From: GCA-002713455 sp964428745
GTDB lineage: Bacteria > Fidelibacterota > Marinisomatia > Marinisomatales > TCS55
Reading direction: 5' to 3'
Assembly (NCBI GenBank): GCA_964428745.1
Contig: CAYRYZ010000006.1
Span: forward strand, 1-61,887
Length of the DNA: 61,887 bases
The notes under the pieces were generated by a model, which worked only from the letters and a program-made list of their open reading frames with translations, was not told the DNA's origin and ran no database searches. The position numbers and the translations under genes are program-made. Positions 27,590 through 37,494 of this stretch are shown here, one piece after another. Position 1 is the first letter of the stretch, and every line of letters starts with the position of its first letter.

Positions 27590-28373
27590 ATAATTTATTC
27601 CTTTCTTTTTTATTATTCGTTTTAACTGTAAAGTAACTTTCTAACTTTGTTAGGTTATTAAAAATCTTTTTATGACTCTCAGCCCATTCTAATAATTCAT
27701 ATTCTTGAGTTTTGGTCAAATTGTACTTTATAATTATTTCTTGAATTTTTTCCTTTTCAACACGATTTAAGATTGACCGATCTAATATTTTTGGGTGTTG
27801 CACTTTCCTTATCAAGTCATGAATATTTTTCATTTGAGCTTCAATCATTTTTTCAACGCTTATTCTTTTTAAGTCTGAAGATTTGAAATGGTCGGAAACT
27901 ATTTTTAAAAATATTAACCGATGAGGTGGTACAAATGGCGACATTGTTTTAATAATAGAACCACCCTCCATATCTACTAAACCACGCAAGGAGCAATCCT
28001 TATTAATTAATGGTTCAGATACAGTTGTCATTGGCATTTCTTCTAAAGCAGTATTAATAATTAAGTCAGGGAAATACTCGCGTTCTGATTGCTGATCAAA
28101 GATAGAATTAACTAAATAAATATTCCCTATTTTCGTATCTAGCTGGTTACCACCAGCAATACCTATATTTAAAATAACAGTCTTGGACCAACTACTTCCT
28201 TTAAGCTCAAGAGATTTAAGTTTATTAATGACATTCTTTTCCCCAACACCTGTAATGAGTAAAAAGATTTTCTTATTTGAATATATATGAGTTTTGGGAT
28301 CTTTATTAAGATCGAAGTATGATATAATTGGTTTGGCTTCAGATTGTAATGCAGTTAATATTAAAAAATTCAA
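27558..28373 (-). CDS. MTA/SAH- or futalosine-nucleosidase-like protein with C-terminal helical extension
   Basis: A 271-residue protein. Its first 165 or so residues match the purine nucleoside phosphorylase/MTAN fold: ILTALQSEAKPI at the N terminus, LNIGIAGGNQL, the ribose-binding VDMEGGSI (usually VDMEAAAI) and KIVSDH near the base site. An extra 90-residue helical, lysine-rich tail follows. MTAN enzymes also cleave 5'-deoxyadenosine, a radical SAM by-product. The gene overlaps the SPL-like gene, which suggests linked roles. Substrate not determined. Confidence 0.7.
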   Translation of the reverse strand: MNFLILTALQSEAKPIISYFDLNKDPKTHIYSNKKIFLLITGVGEKNVINKLKSLELKGSSWSKTVILNIGIAGGNQLDTKIGNIYLVNSIFDQQSEREYFPDLIINTALEEMPMTTVSEPLINKDCSLRGLVDMEGGSIIKTMSPFVPPHRLIFLKIVSDHFKSSDLKRISVEKMIEAQMKNIHDLIRKVQHPKILDRSILNRVEKEKIQEIIIKYNLTKTQEYELLEWAESHKKIFNNLTKLESYFTVKTNNKKERNKLFESVRESIPS

Positions 28374-28377
28374 TTAA

Positions 28378-29250
28378 TTAATGTGAATTAGAATATTGAA
28401 CATTCCCAGAAAGTTCTTTGTTCAAATATTGAGTTAGTTTATTAACCATCTCAATACTATGAGTTTGATTATTTGTTTGCATATCAATTAATTCACAGTT
28501 TTGAATTAATTTTGAAAGCTTAACTGTTTGATCATATTCATGCATTATATCCTTTGATCCAGAGAATATTAATATTTTATGATGAAAGTTATTTAATCTT
28601 TCCCATATTTTATATTTTGAAAAATTAAGAGCTGATCTTCTTAATCTAGCTGGATTTGCAGCATCTAATGCACGAGCATATTTAGTGTATTGTGCTGGAT
28701 CTGTATCCATATCCAAATATTTCTTTTTCATATACCATTTAATTATGGGTTTTATAAAATAAAAAAACATTGGCGGCATAAGCCATGTTAGCCAAACCCA
28801 GTATCTAGGAGCATTGAATTCTGCATTAGGTCCAATCAAAATAGCTGCAAATGGATCTACTTTATTATTACTAATTGCATCAAGGATAACAGTCGCTCCT
28901 AATGAACTTCCAAAAAGAATATATTCTTGATTGGCTAAATGAAAATTATTAATTATATAAGGTAGATCATTTCCTAAAGAATCAATAGTTAAGACTTCCT
29001 CTTTTGTGTGGTGAGCGGATCCCTTTTCTCTAGATTCTACATAGTAGATTTCAAAGTTTTCAGTCATCTTTTGTAATACAATTTGCCAACCATCAATTAA
29101 TGACCCCCATCCAGGGAAAAAGATTAATGGGAGATAATTTGATTTATGACTCGGTTTAAAATGAATACTGAAAAGCCTAACCTCATCTGCAACTGATACA
29201 TAAGATGTTGTTATTGTTGTTCCTTTAGCGCAATAGCTTGAATAATCCAT
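28378..29250 (-). CDS. Alpha/beta hydrolase
   Basis: A 290-residue protein with the alpha/beta hydrolase elements: the oxyanion-side FFPGWGSLIDGW, the nucleophile elbow GSSLGAT (Ser), ISGSKDIMHEYD-like acid region (FSGSKDIMHEYD) and a late His in TNNQTHSIEMV. No signal peptide, but a hydrophobic segment near 150-165. It lies between a lipid-kinase gene and the nucleosidase-like gene with only 2-4 base gaps, so an operon is likely. It may be a lipase/esterase acting with the lipid kinase; substrate unknown. Confidence 0.8.
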   Translation of the reverse strand: MDYSSYCAKGTTITTSYVSVADEVRLFSIHFKPSHKSNYLPLIFFPGWGSLIDGWQIVLQKMTENFEIYYVESREKGSAHHTKEEVLTIDSLGNDLPYIINNFHLANQEYILFGSSLGATVILDAISNNKVDPFAAILIGPNAEFNAPRYWVWLTWLMPPMFFYFIKPIIKWYMKKKYLDMDTDPAQYTKYARALDAANPARLRRSALNFSKYKIWERLNNFHHKILIFSGSKDIMHEYDQTVKLSKLIQNCELIDMQTNNQTHSIEMVNKLTQYLNKELSGNVQYSNSH

Positions 29251-29252
29251 GC

Positions 29253-30179
29253 TTAGACTACCACCTTTATACCTTTATTAATGATTGAATATTTTACTGG
29301 TGGTTTACCTATGATTTCGCCATCAGTTTCAATGATTAAACTTCGCTCTGTTGTTAATTCTATAGATTCACATTCCATATAACTAACTCCTTCTTTATCT
29401 AGCGCAGTTCCTTTATATAAAGAGGGTATTAATCTAAACAATGGTAATCGAGAGTTTGATTCAACTATTGCTACACTAAATTTCCCATCATCCTTTTTAA
29501 CAGATTTATTATAATACATTCCTCCCGCCACGTACGGGTTTTTATAAAAAGTAATATTACTTAAGGAAGTCATAGTTTTTATACTTCCCTCAACTTTAAT
29601 ATTAACAGTGATGGGCTTAAAGCTAGCAATAGTTTGAATGCCTGCAATGAGAGCGGCTGCATCAACACTTACTTTTTTAATTAATTTAAATAAGCCACCT
29701 AATTTATTAAATCTATCACCTGCATCACTAATGATACCAATGCTTGAATTGTTAATACAATAATGTGATGAATTAGCACCATTAAAATCCAAATAATCTA
29801 ATTTTATTAAATCAATAAATCTTGTTTGGAGACTGTTTATCTTTTCAATCCACTGCTTTTTTGGAAATATTTTTTCAAAATCATTACTACTACCAGCTCC
29901 AAGTACAACTAGCTCTATTTCATTAGATGGATATAATTTATTTATTAATATCCCTTGAATAATTTCATTCAGCGTACCATCGCCACCAAAGGAAACAATG
30001 CGTTTAGATCCATTTTCAATAGCTGATAAGGTAAGTTTTGTAGCATGTTGAGGTTTTGCTGTAAAAAAAACTCTATAGTTTACATCTGAGTTTTCAAGTT
30101 CTGATTGAAAGTTATTCCACTTCTTTTGTGCTCTGCCACTACCAGCAGCAGGGTTACAAATTATTGTTATTTCCTTCAT
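29253..30179 (-). CDS. Diacylglycerol/sphingosine kinase family lipid kinase (YegS/DgkB-like)
   Basis: A 308-residue protein of the DAGK catalytic family. NPAAGSGRA at the N terminus, the nucleotide-binding GGDGTLNEIIQG and GSSNDFEK motifs are visible. It phosphorylates a lipid alcohol with ATP. First gene of the run lipid kinase, hydrolase, nucleosidase, SPL-like. The exact lipid is not known. Confidence 0.88.
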   Translation of the reverse strand: MKEITIICNPAAGSGRAQKKWNNFQSELENSDVNYRVFFTAKPQHATKLTLSAIENGSKRIVSFGGDGTLNEIIQGILINKLYPSNEIELVVLGAGSSNDFEKIFPKKQWIEKINSLQTRFIDLIKLDYLDFNGANSSHYCINNSSIGIISDAGDRFNKLGGLFKLIKKVSVDAAALIAGIQTIASFKPITVNIKVEGSIKTMTSLSNITFYKNPYVAGGMYYNKSVKKDDGKFSVAIVESNSRLPLFRLIPSLYKGTALDKEGVSYMECESIELTTERSLIIETDGEIIGKPPVKYSIINKGIKVVV

Positions 30180-30223
30180 TAGTTCTTAAGGAAACCTAAG
30201 ATCAATTATATCCAGGTGTCTAT

Positions 30224-31984
30224 CTACTCTTTATCTTTGGGAATAATTGAAATATTTAATTCTTTTAGTTGATCATCAGAAACCGAGCTAGGTGATTCAT
30301 CCATCAGTGATGTGGCAGAAGTGGTTTTAGGAAACGCGATGACATCACGAATATTATTAGTTTTTGCTAAAAGCATTACTAGTCGATCAAAACCAAAAGC
30401 TATACCACCATGTGGCGGTGTTCCATATTTTAATGCTTCAATTAAAAATCCAAACCGACTTGATATCTCATTTTTATCCATACCTAATAATTCGAAAATT
30501 TTAGCTTGAAATTCCGGCCGATGATTCCGAATCGATCCCCCAGCTATTTCATATCCATTTATAGTAAGATCATATGCTCTTGATTTAACTGAGTTTGGGT
30601 CTGAATCAAGTTCATCTAATTTATCTGTTGCTGGAGCAGTAAAAGGATGATGCCTAGCTACAAATCTATTTGATTGATCATCATACTCAAACATCGGAAA
30701 ATCAGTAATCCAAACAGGATGAAATTTATTATTATCGATTAATTTCATTTCTTTTGCTATTTCTACTCTAAGGGCGCCTAAAGCGTTTAAGACTACTTGT
30801 TTTTGATCACCAATAATAAAGATAATATCACCATTATTAATTTTAGTAGATGTGATTATTTCTTTTTGAAGATCATCTGAAAAGAATTTTGAAATTCCTC
30901 CAACTAATTTCCCATCTTCTCCCTTCATCCATGCAAGTCCCCTTGCATTGTATTTTTTTACAAATTCTGTATAATTATCAATTATTTTTCTTGAAAAAGA
31001 ACCTCCATCAGGGATTACAATTCCTTTAACAATATCGACTGATTTAAACGCATTAAAATCGGACCTATCTGTAATTTGTTTTAATTCTTTGAGTAGAATC
31101 TCAAAACGTGTATCAGGTTTGTCCGAACCATACTGATCCATTGCTTCTTCCCATGTTAATCTTGGAAAAGGATTAGGTAAATCAATATTCTTTACACTTT
31201 TGAAAACATGAGAAGTTAGACTTTGAACTTCCTGAAAAATTATTTCTTCATTAATAAAAGACATCTCAATATCAATCTGAGTAAACTCAGGTTGGCGATC
31301 AGACCTCAAATCTTCATCACGAAAACACTTGACGATTTGAAAATATCTATCATACCCGGAAATCATTAGAATTTGTTTATAAATCTGTGGAGACTGAGGT
31401 AAGGCATAAAATTTTCCATGATGAATTCGACTAGGCACTAAATAATCCCTTGCGCCTTCAGGCGTTGATTTCATTAAAACAGGTGTTTCTATTTCTATAA
31501 AATTATTATCAGCTAGGTAATTTCGTACCGATTGATACGTTTGATGCCGAATCATCATATTATTATGTAATTCGTCTGTTCTGAGTTCTAAATATCGATA
31601 CTTAAGACGTAGGTCTTCTTCAGCACTATTTCTATCAGATATAACAAAGGGTAAAGGGTCTGCTGCATTTAATATTGTAATATTTTCAACTAACACTTCG
31701 ATTTTACCAGTTTTCATTTCAGTATTGACGGAGTCTTTATCACGATTTTGTACATTCCCTGAAAGTGACAAAACATCTTCCATAGATAATTTTTTAACAG
31801 TCTCAAAATCTCCAGAATAATTTTCAGAATTAAAAACTATCTGGGTTTTACCGTATCGATCTCTAATATCTATAAAAACTATCTGACCATGAAGGCGAAT
31901 AGTATTAACCCAACCATTTAATACAACAGACTTTCCAACATGGCTAGTATTTAGTTCACCACAAGTATGTGTTCGAATATCCAT
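30224..31984 (-). CDS. aspS: Aspartyl-tRNA synthetase
   Basis: About 586 residues of a bacterial-type class II synthetase. It has an N-terminal OB fold (GWVNTIRLHGQIVFIDIRDRYG), motif 2 FRDEDLRSDRQPEFTQID, the GAD insertion domain and motif 3 GIAFGFDRLVML. The ATG at 31984 (MDIRTH) is preferred over the in-frame TTG at 31993. It charges tRNA-Asp; the bacterial type may be discriminating or not, which I did not resolve. An intrinsic terminator separates it from atpC. Confidence 0.96.
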   Translation of the reverse strand: MDIRTHTCGELNTSHVGKSVVLNGWVNTIRLHGQIVFIDIRDRYGKTQIVFNSENYSGDFETVKKLSMEDVLSLSGNVQNRDKDSVNTEMKTGKIEVLVENITILNAADPLPFVISDRNSAEEDLRLKYRYLELRTDELHNNMMIRHQTYQSVRNYLADNNFIEIETPVLMKSTPEGARDYLVPSRIHHGKFYALPQSPQIYKQILMISGYDRYFQIVKCFRDEDLRSDRQPEFTQIDIEMSFINEEIIFQEVQSLTSHVFKSVKNIDLPNPFPRLTWEEAMDQYGSDKPDTRFEILLKELKQITDRSDFNAFKSVDIVKGIVIPDGGSFSRKIIDNYTEFVKKYNARGLAWMKGEDGKLVGGISKFFSDDLQKEIITSTKINNGDIIFIIGDQKQVVLNALGALRVEIAKEMKLIDNNKFHPVWITDFPMFEYDDQSNRFVARHHPFTAPATDKLDELDSDPNSVKSRAYDLTINGYEIAGGSIRNHRPEFQAKIFELLGMDKNEISSRFGFLIEALKYGTPPHGGIAFGFDRLVMLLAKTNNIRDVIAFPKTTSATSLMDESPSSVSDDQLKELNISIIPKDKE

Positions 31985-32013
31985 AAATAACAATTAGGAA
32001 ATTAATAAATAAA

Positions 32014-32042
32014 AAACTCGAAACGTTACCCGTTTCGAGTTT
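32014..32042 (-). terminator. Intrinsic terminator at the end of the atp operon
   Basis: Twelve-base perfect stem AAACTCGAAACG / CGTTTCGAGTTT with a 5-base loop, followed on the minus strand by a T-rich run. It lies 26 bases after the atpC stop and before aspS. Confidence 0.88.
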
Positions 32043-32067
32043 CATTTTTCAAAACTAAATAAATAAT

Positions 32068-32463
32068 TTATCTTTTAGATATATTTAATCTATTTAAAGC
32101 TCGACCTATTGCTGCTTGAGCTCTTTTAATATCAATATCATCTTTATTTTTTATTCGATCTTGGGCTCGCTGCAAAGATGCTTCAGCACGGTCTTTATCA
32201 ATAATGCTTGATTCTTCAACTGTTTCAACAAGCAGTTGTACTTTTTCATTAGTGACTTCAGCAAACCCACCACTTGTTGCATAAAAGGAATCTTTACCAT
32301 TTTGAGTCACTTTTATTTCTCCATAATCCAAAGCAATAATTGATTCGCGGTGCCCTGACATTATGCCAAACAATCCATCTCTTCCAGGACAACGGACATA
32401 GGATATATTTTCTGACTCTATAAGATTAGTAGGTGTAACAATATCTAAGTTAAATGTGCTCAT
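32068..32463 (-). CDS. atpC: ATP synthase F1 epsilon subunit
   Basis: A 131-residue subunit with the N-terminal beta sandwich (IVTPTNLIESENISYVRCPG, GIMSGHRESIIAL) and the C-terminal helical pair (RAEASLQRAQDRI, RAQAAIGRALNRL). It couples rotation to c-ring and can inhibit ATP hydrolysis. Last gene of the atp operon, 13 bases after atpD. Confidence 0.93.
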   Translation of the reverse strand: MSTFNLDIVTPTNLIESENISYVRCPGRDGLFGIMSGHRESIIALDYGEIKVTQNGKDSFYATSGGFAEVTNEKVQLLVETVEESSIIDKDRAEASLQRAQDRIKNKDDIDIKRAQAAIGRALNRLNISKR

Positions 32464-32476
32464 TGAATTAGTAAGT

Positions 32477-34012
32477 CTATTTGTCTACTTTTGACTTTTC
32501 TTCCGGAGTAGTATCAACTTCTTCAGCTTTAGAATCTTCTTCCACATTAGCCTCAACTTTTTCAGTAGTTTCTTCATCTACTTTTTCTTTATCAGTAGAA
32601 GGTTTTTTCCCCGAGGAGGAATCCTTTTTTCCTTTATCAATTGCTTCATCAATTGAACCAACGTAAGAAAAGGCATTTTCGGGCACTTCATCTGCTTCAC
32701 CATTCAATATAGCTTCAAATCCAGAAACTGTATCTTCTAATTCAACATAACGACCCTCCATACCTGTAAACTGCTCAGCAACAAAGAAAGGTTGAGAGAA
32801 AAACTTCTGCATTTTTCTGGCTCGATCTACTGTTTGTTTATCTTCATCTGAGAGTTCATCCATACCTAGAATTGCAATAATATCTTGAAGGTCTCTATAC
32901 TTTTGGAGGATTCCCTGTACGTCGCGGGCTACATTATAATGACGATCACCAATAATACGAGGATCAAGGATTCTTGATGTCGAAGCTAGTGGATCAACTG
33001 CAGGATAAATCCCCAATTCTGCAATCTTTCGTTCTAATACTGACGTAGCATCAAGGTGCGCAAAAGCTGTTGCAGGTGCAGGGTCAGTCAAGTCATCAGC
33101 CGGAACATAGACAGCCTGTACAGAAGTAATCGACCCTTTCTTCGTTGATGTAATCCTTTCTTGTAGTTCACCCATTTCAGTTGAAAGCGTAGGCTGATAA
33201 CCTACAGCTGATGGCATACGACCCAAAAGTGCTGATACTTCAGAACCAGCTTGAGTAAATCGAAAAATATTATCAACAAACAAAAGGACATCGCGACCTT
33301 CATCATCTCGAAAATATTCTGCCATCGCTAAACCACTTAATGCGACTCTCAAACGCGCACCAGGAGGTTCATTCATTTGGCCAAAAACCATAGTTGTTTT
33401 CTCAATAACGCCAGATTCAGTCATTTCATTATAAAGGTCGTTTCCTTCACGAGTTCTTTCACCTACACCAGCAAAAACAGAAAATCCACCATGTTCCGTA
33501 GCAATATTTCTTATTAATTCTTGAATCAAAACAGTTTTCCCTACTCCAGCTCCACCAAATAATCCTGTCTTCCCACCTTTGGTGTATGGTTCCATCAAAT
33601 CAACAACCTTAATACCTGTAACAAGAATTTCTGTAGATGTAGTTAACTCTTCGTGTTTTGGTGCAGGGCGATGAATAGGATTTTTTTTGTCCGTCTTTAT
33701 TTCTTCTTTGCCATCAATTGTGTTACCTAAAACATCAAAAAGTCGTCCTAAAGTTTCCTGCCCAACAGGGACAGAAATTGGAATACCGCTATCAACCACT
33801 TCTACGCCTCGAGTCAATCCATCAGTAGAGTCCATCGCTACAGTACGCACCACATTATCGCCCAAGTGCTGAGCGACCTCAAGAACTAAGTTTCCTTCTT
33901 CTCCCCTATCCACATTTAAGGCATTCATTATTTCTGGCAAATGACTATCATAAAATGTAACGTCTACTACTGCACCCATTATTTGAGAGATCTTACCTGT
34001 CATTTTAGACAT
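32477..34012 (-). CDS. atpD: ATP synthase F1 beta subunit with acidic/lysine-rich C-terminal tail
   Basis: The catalytic subunit, 511 residues. The P-loop GGAGVGKTVL and the VFAGVGERTREGNDLY catalytic region are clear. The normal protein ends near IDEAIDKGKK; residues about 464-511 form a low-complexity tail of Glu, Lys, Asp, Ser and Thr not seen in usual beta subunits (460-470 residues). The tail is in frame with the body and ends at TAG or TAA before atpC with a normal gap, so it is a real extension rather than a frameshift. The second ATG, three codons in, is an alternative start. Confidence 0.96.
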   Translation of the reverse strand: MSKMTGKISQIMGAVVDVTFYDSHLPEIMNALNVDRGEEGNLVLEVAQHLGDNVVRTVAMDSTDGLTRGVEVVDSGIPISVPVGQETLGRLFDVLGNTIDGKEEIKTDKKNPIHRPAPKHEELTTSTEILVTGIKVVDLMEPYTKGGKTGLFGGAGVGKTVLIQELIRNIATEHGGFSVFAGVGERTREGNDLYNEMTESGVIEKTTMVFGQMNEPPGARLRVALSGLAMAEYFRDDEGRDVLLFVDNIFRFTQAGSEVSALLGRMPSAVGYQPTLSTEMGELQERITSTKKGSITSVQAVYVPADDLTDPAPATAFAHLDATSVLERKIAELGIYPAVDPLASTSRILDPRIIGDRHYNVARDVQGILQKYRDLQDIIAILGMDELSDEDKQTVDRARKMQKFFSQPFFVAEQFTGMEGRYVELEDTVSGFEAILNGEADEVPENAFSYVGSIDEAIDKGKKDSSSGKKPSTDKEKVDEETTEKVEANVEEDSKAEEVDTTPEEKSKVDK

Positions 34013-34024
34013 ATTAATTTTTCC

Positions 34025-34879
34025 TTATCCTTTAAGCGCTTCCGCTCCACTAACAATCTCCAACATTTCAGTTGTGATTGCAGCCTGTCGTGCTTTGTTG
34101 AATTCTAATGTTAAATTTTTGATCATTTCTTCGGAATTACTGGTTGCATTTTCCATCGCAACCATTCGCGCTGCCTGTTCACTAGCATATGATTCAAGCA
34201 AATATTTCCAAACTTGCACATTCAAATGTCTAGGAATCAATGATTTTACAATTTTTCTTTTTGATGGCTCATATAAATGATCTGTTGATTGCGTATCTAC
34301 AGTTTCATACTCAATGGGTAGCAATTTTTCTGTAAGAATCATTTGCGTTGCCACATTCACAAATTGATTATAGACTACTCGAATTTCATCTACAGAACCA
34401 TCTAAAAAATGCTCAATTATGGCACTTCCAATTTTCATAGATTGATCAAAATTTAAGTCTCCCCAAAAATCAAAAAATGAATCAATGATATTGTATTCCC
34501 TAACTATAAAATAATCTCTAGCTTTCTTACCAACACAATAAATATCAACATTTTCTTTACCTAATTCATCAATTTCATTATGTGCTTTTCTAAGCACACT
34601 AGTATTAAATGAGCCAGCCAATCCTCTATCCGATGTAACAACTACATAAGCTACTCTTTTTACTTCACGTGATGATAATAGTGGGAGCATATTCCTATCA
34701 ACGTCAGGAAGAAGATGCTGAATTACCTCAGTTAAACGATGCGTGTAAGGTCTCGCCTGTTCCATATTTTCTTGAGCACGACGCATCTTTGCAGCAGCAA
34801 CCATTTTCATCGCTTTAGTTACCTTTTGAATACTTTTGACCGATTTTATTCGATCCCTAATATCTTTTAGGTTAGCCAT
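34025..34879 (-). CDS. atpG: ATP synthase F1 gamma subunit
   Basis: A 284-residue central stalk subunit. The N-terminal helix (DIRDRIKSVKSIQKVTKAMKM in part) and the C-terminal helix (RQAAITTEMLEIVSGAEAL) form the rotor shaft, and TSDRGLAGSFN is the conserved Rossmann segment. It lies between atpA and atpD in the usual order. Confidence 0.95.
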   Translation of the reverse strand: MANLKDIRDRIKSVKSIQKVTKAMKMVAAAKMRRAQENMEQARPYTHRLTEVIQHLLPDVDRNMLPLLSSREVKRVAYVVVTSDRGLAGSFNTSVLRKAHNEIDELGKENVDIYCVGKKARDYFIVREYNIIDSFFDFWGDLNFDQSMKIGSAIIEHFLDGSVDEIRVVYNQFVNVATQMILTEKLLPIEYETVDTQSTDHLYEPSKRKIVKSLIPRHLNVQVWKYLLESYASEQAARMVAMENATSNSEEMIKNLTLEFNKARQAAITTEMLEIVSGAEALKG

Positions 34880-34881
34880 CT

Positions 34882-36405
34882 TTAGACAGAAAATCCTTTA
34901 GTATAGTCTGTAATAGATTTTTCTAATTTTTTACCCATCTCATCAGAGATTTCACCTTCGGTTTTTATTTTGTTTAGTTCATCTTTATTATTGGCTTGGA
35001 GATAATCAAAAAGTCCAGATTCATAATCTACTACTTTATCCAAAGGTATATTATCTAGATGTCCTTTTGACGCTGCAAAAATAATCGCAACCTGTTTCTC
35101 AACTTCCATTGGAACGTATTGACCTTGTTTTAAAATTTCAACCATTCGTTCACCTCGAGTAAGTTGTGCTTGCGTATTTTTATCTAGGTCTGATCCAAAT
35201 TTTGCAAATGCTTCTAATTCACGGTACTGTGCCAAGTCTAAACGGAGAGTCCCCGCTACACCTTTCATTGCTTTAATCTGAGCATTTCCCCCTACACGAG
35301 ATACGGAAATACCTACATCGATTGCAGGGCGAACACCTGAATTAAATAAATTTTTCTCTAAATATATCTGGCCATCTGTTATTGATATTACATTTGTTGG
35401 AATATATGCAGAGACATCACCTTCTTGTGTTTCAATAATTGGTAATGCAGTTAATGATCCACCTCCTAGGTCATCAGAAAGTTTAGATGCCCTTTCTAGT
35501 AAACGGCTGTGAAGATAAAAAACATCTCCAGGAAACGCTTCTCTTCCTGGTGGCCTCCGAAGAACCAAAGACATCTGGCGATAAGCAACTGCTTGTTTAG
35601 ATAAATCATCATATACAATCAGGCTATGTTTTCCATTATCACGAAAATATTCACCCATTGCACACCCTGCGTATGGTGCAATGTACTGAAGTGGCGCTTC
35701 ATCAGAAGCACTAGCAGTCACTATTGTTGTGTATTCCATAGCACCGTGAGATTCCAGTTCAGCTACTATTGCAGCAACTGTTGATGCTTTTTGACCAATG
35801 GCAACATAAATGCAATAAACTGGCGTTTCAGTATCATGGGTGTATTTTTGATTAATTATTGCATCAACAGCCACTGCAGTTTTTCCAGTTTGACGATCAC
35901 CAATGATAAGCTCTCTTTGACCACGACCAATCGGAATCATACTATCAACCGCTTTAAGACCAGTCTGCAAAGGCTGTTTAACTGGTGCTCTTGCCATTAC
36001 GCCAAGAGCTTTACGTTCAATTGCAAGAGACTCTTTTGTATCGATAGGTCCTTTACCATCTATAGGTTGCCCAAGGGGATTAACCACGCGTCCTAACATT
36101 GCATCTCCTACAGGCACCTCAACAACTTTACCAGTTCTTTTAGCTAAATCACCCTCTTTTACTAAGCTAGTTTCACCAAATAAAACTATTCCAACATTGT
36201 CATCCTCTAAATTTAAAGCCATTCCAAATACATCATTTGGTAATTCAACAAGCTCTGAGCTCATTACATTTTCAAGCCCACTAACACGGGCGACACCATC
36301 ACCAATTTCAATTACTTCACCCACTTCAGAAACATCAACAGACAAATCGAACTTTCCGATCTGTTCTTTCAGCAAGCTGGCAATATTTTCCGTTTTAATA
36401 TCCAT
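34882..36405 (-). CDS. atpA: ATP synthase F1 alpha subunit
   Basis: A 507-residue nucleotide-binding subunit. GDRQTGKTAVA is the P-loop, and the ATP-site arginine finger region (SVSRVGGNAQIKAMK) is present. Two bases separate its stop from the atpG start. Forms the alpha3beta3 ring. Confidence 0.97.
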   Translation of the reverse strand: MDIKTENIASLLKEQIGKFDLSVDVSEVGEVIEIGDGVARVSGLENVMSSELVELPNDVFGMALNLEDDNVGIVLFGETSLVKEGDLAKRTGKVVEVPVGDAMLGRVVNPLGQPIDGKGPIDTKESLAIERKALGVMARAPVKQPLQTGLKAVDSMIPIGRGQRELIIGDRQTGKTAVAVDAIINQKYTHDTETPVYCIYVAIGQKASTVAAIVAELESHGAMEYTTIVTASASDEAPLQYIAPYAGCAMGEYFRDNGKHSLIVYDDLSKQAVAYRQMSLVLRRPPGREAFPGDVFYLHSRLLERASKLSDDLGGGSLTALPIIETQEGDVSAYIPTNVISITDGQIYLEKNLFNSGVRPAIDVGISVSRVGGNAQIKAMKGVAGTLRLDLAQYRELEAFAKFGSDLDKNTQAQLTRGERMVEILKQGQYVPMEVEKQVAIIFAASKGHLDNIPLDKVVDYESGLFDYLQANNKDELNKIKTEGEISDEMGKKLEKSITDYTKGFSV

Positions 36406-36423
36406 GATTTCCTTTTTATAAAA

Positions 36424-36963
36424 TTATGTGTCTAATAATGTCTGTCGCATTTTATCCAAATGATTTTTTAATGATGCATCCAGAAACTTGTTTCCAACAC
36501 GCAGTTTAATACCTCCTAATAGATTTGAGTCAACTTGGACATTAAGTTCCGATGTTTTACCCAAAATTGAATCTAAAGATGATTTTAATTCTGTTTGCTC
36601 TGCCTGATCTAAATCATCAGATACATGAGCGGTTACTTCAACAAAATTCATAACATCAGAATATTTCATAGAATAGTTTTTTTCAATTAATTGAAAAAGT
36701 TTGATCAAATTCTCCCCACTTGCTAATCCAATAAATTCACAAACAATGGGATGACATTTTTCTCCAAATGCCGCTTGAACTACTTTGGCCTTATCAGCAT
36801 CACTAATTCGTTTAGATAATAAGAATGCACGAAATTCTGAAGATTCTTTCATGACACTATTTACAAGAGCTATAGAATCTTTTACTTTTTTTTCAGATTT
36901 CGACTTTTCCGCAACTGTGAAAAGTGCATCACTGTAGTGCTTGGCTTTAGACTCAAGCTTCAT
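36424..36963 (-). CDS. atpH: ATP synthase F1 delta subunit
   Basis: A 179-residue subunit linking F1 to the peripheral stalk. The N-terminal helical bundle (AKHYSDALFTVAEKS) and the C-terminal signature LLGGIKLRVGNKFLDASLKNHL-like segment (GGIKLRVGNKFLDAS) are visible. Overlaps the end of atpF by 11 bases. Confidence 0.92.
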   Translation of the reverse strand: MKLESKAKHYSDALFTVAEKSKSEKKVKDSIALVNSVMKESSEFRAFLLSKRISDADKAKVVQAAFGEKCHPIVCEFIGLASGENLIKLFQLIEKNYSMKYSDVMNFVEVTAHVSDDLDQAEQTELKSSLDSILGKTSELNVQVDSNLLGGIKLRVGNKFLDASLKNHLDKMRQTLLDT

Positions 36964-37456
36964 ATCGTTTTACTTTTTTGAGTGACTCCTTGATCATTGC
37001 TTTATTATCAGCATCACTAAGGTTCTTGCTAATAAGCTTTTCAGCAACGGAAATTGAAAGATCGACAACTTCTTTTTTAATATCATTTAAAGCTTTATCC
37101 TTTTCCACCTGAATCTGCTCTTTGGCGTCATCTCGAATCTTATTTGCTGCCTCTTTGGCTTTTGCTATCGTGTCTTCTTTAATCTTTTCTGCAGCTGTTT
37201 TACCTTCACTTAAAATTACCTGGGCATCAGATCGAGCTTTAGCCATAACCTTTTCAGACTCTTCATTAAGCTTTTCTAACTCTATTTTAGCCTTTTCAGC
37301 ATCATCAAGAGAACTTTTAATCATTGCTTCTCGATCATCAAGCCTTTTAAGTAAAGGCTTCCAAGCAAACTTAGCAAGGACGAAGGCAAGTAGCAAAAAA
37401 GTGATGATCGTCCAAATAAATAAACCTGGATCTAACTGAACTAATGGATTATTCAT
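36953..37456 (-). CDS. atpF: ATP synthase F0 b subunit
   Basis: A 167-residue peripheral-stalk subunit with one N-terminal membrane helix (FIWTIITFLLLAFVLAKFAW) and a long charged coiled coil rich in Lys, Glu and Ala. Overlaps atpH and follows atpE by 38 bases. Confidence 0.93.
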   Translation of the reverse strand: MNNPLVQLDPGLFIWTIITFLLLAFVLAKFAWKPLLKRLDDREAMIKSSLDDAEKAKIELEKLNEESEKVMAKARSDAQVILSEGKTAAEKIKEDTIAKAKEAANKIRDDAKEQIQVEKDKALNDIKKEVVDLSISVAEKLISKNLSDADNKAMIKESLKKVKRYEA

Positions 37457-37494
37457 TTTATTATTTCAAACTTATTTTTTTGATTTAGTTTTTA

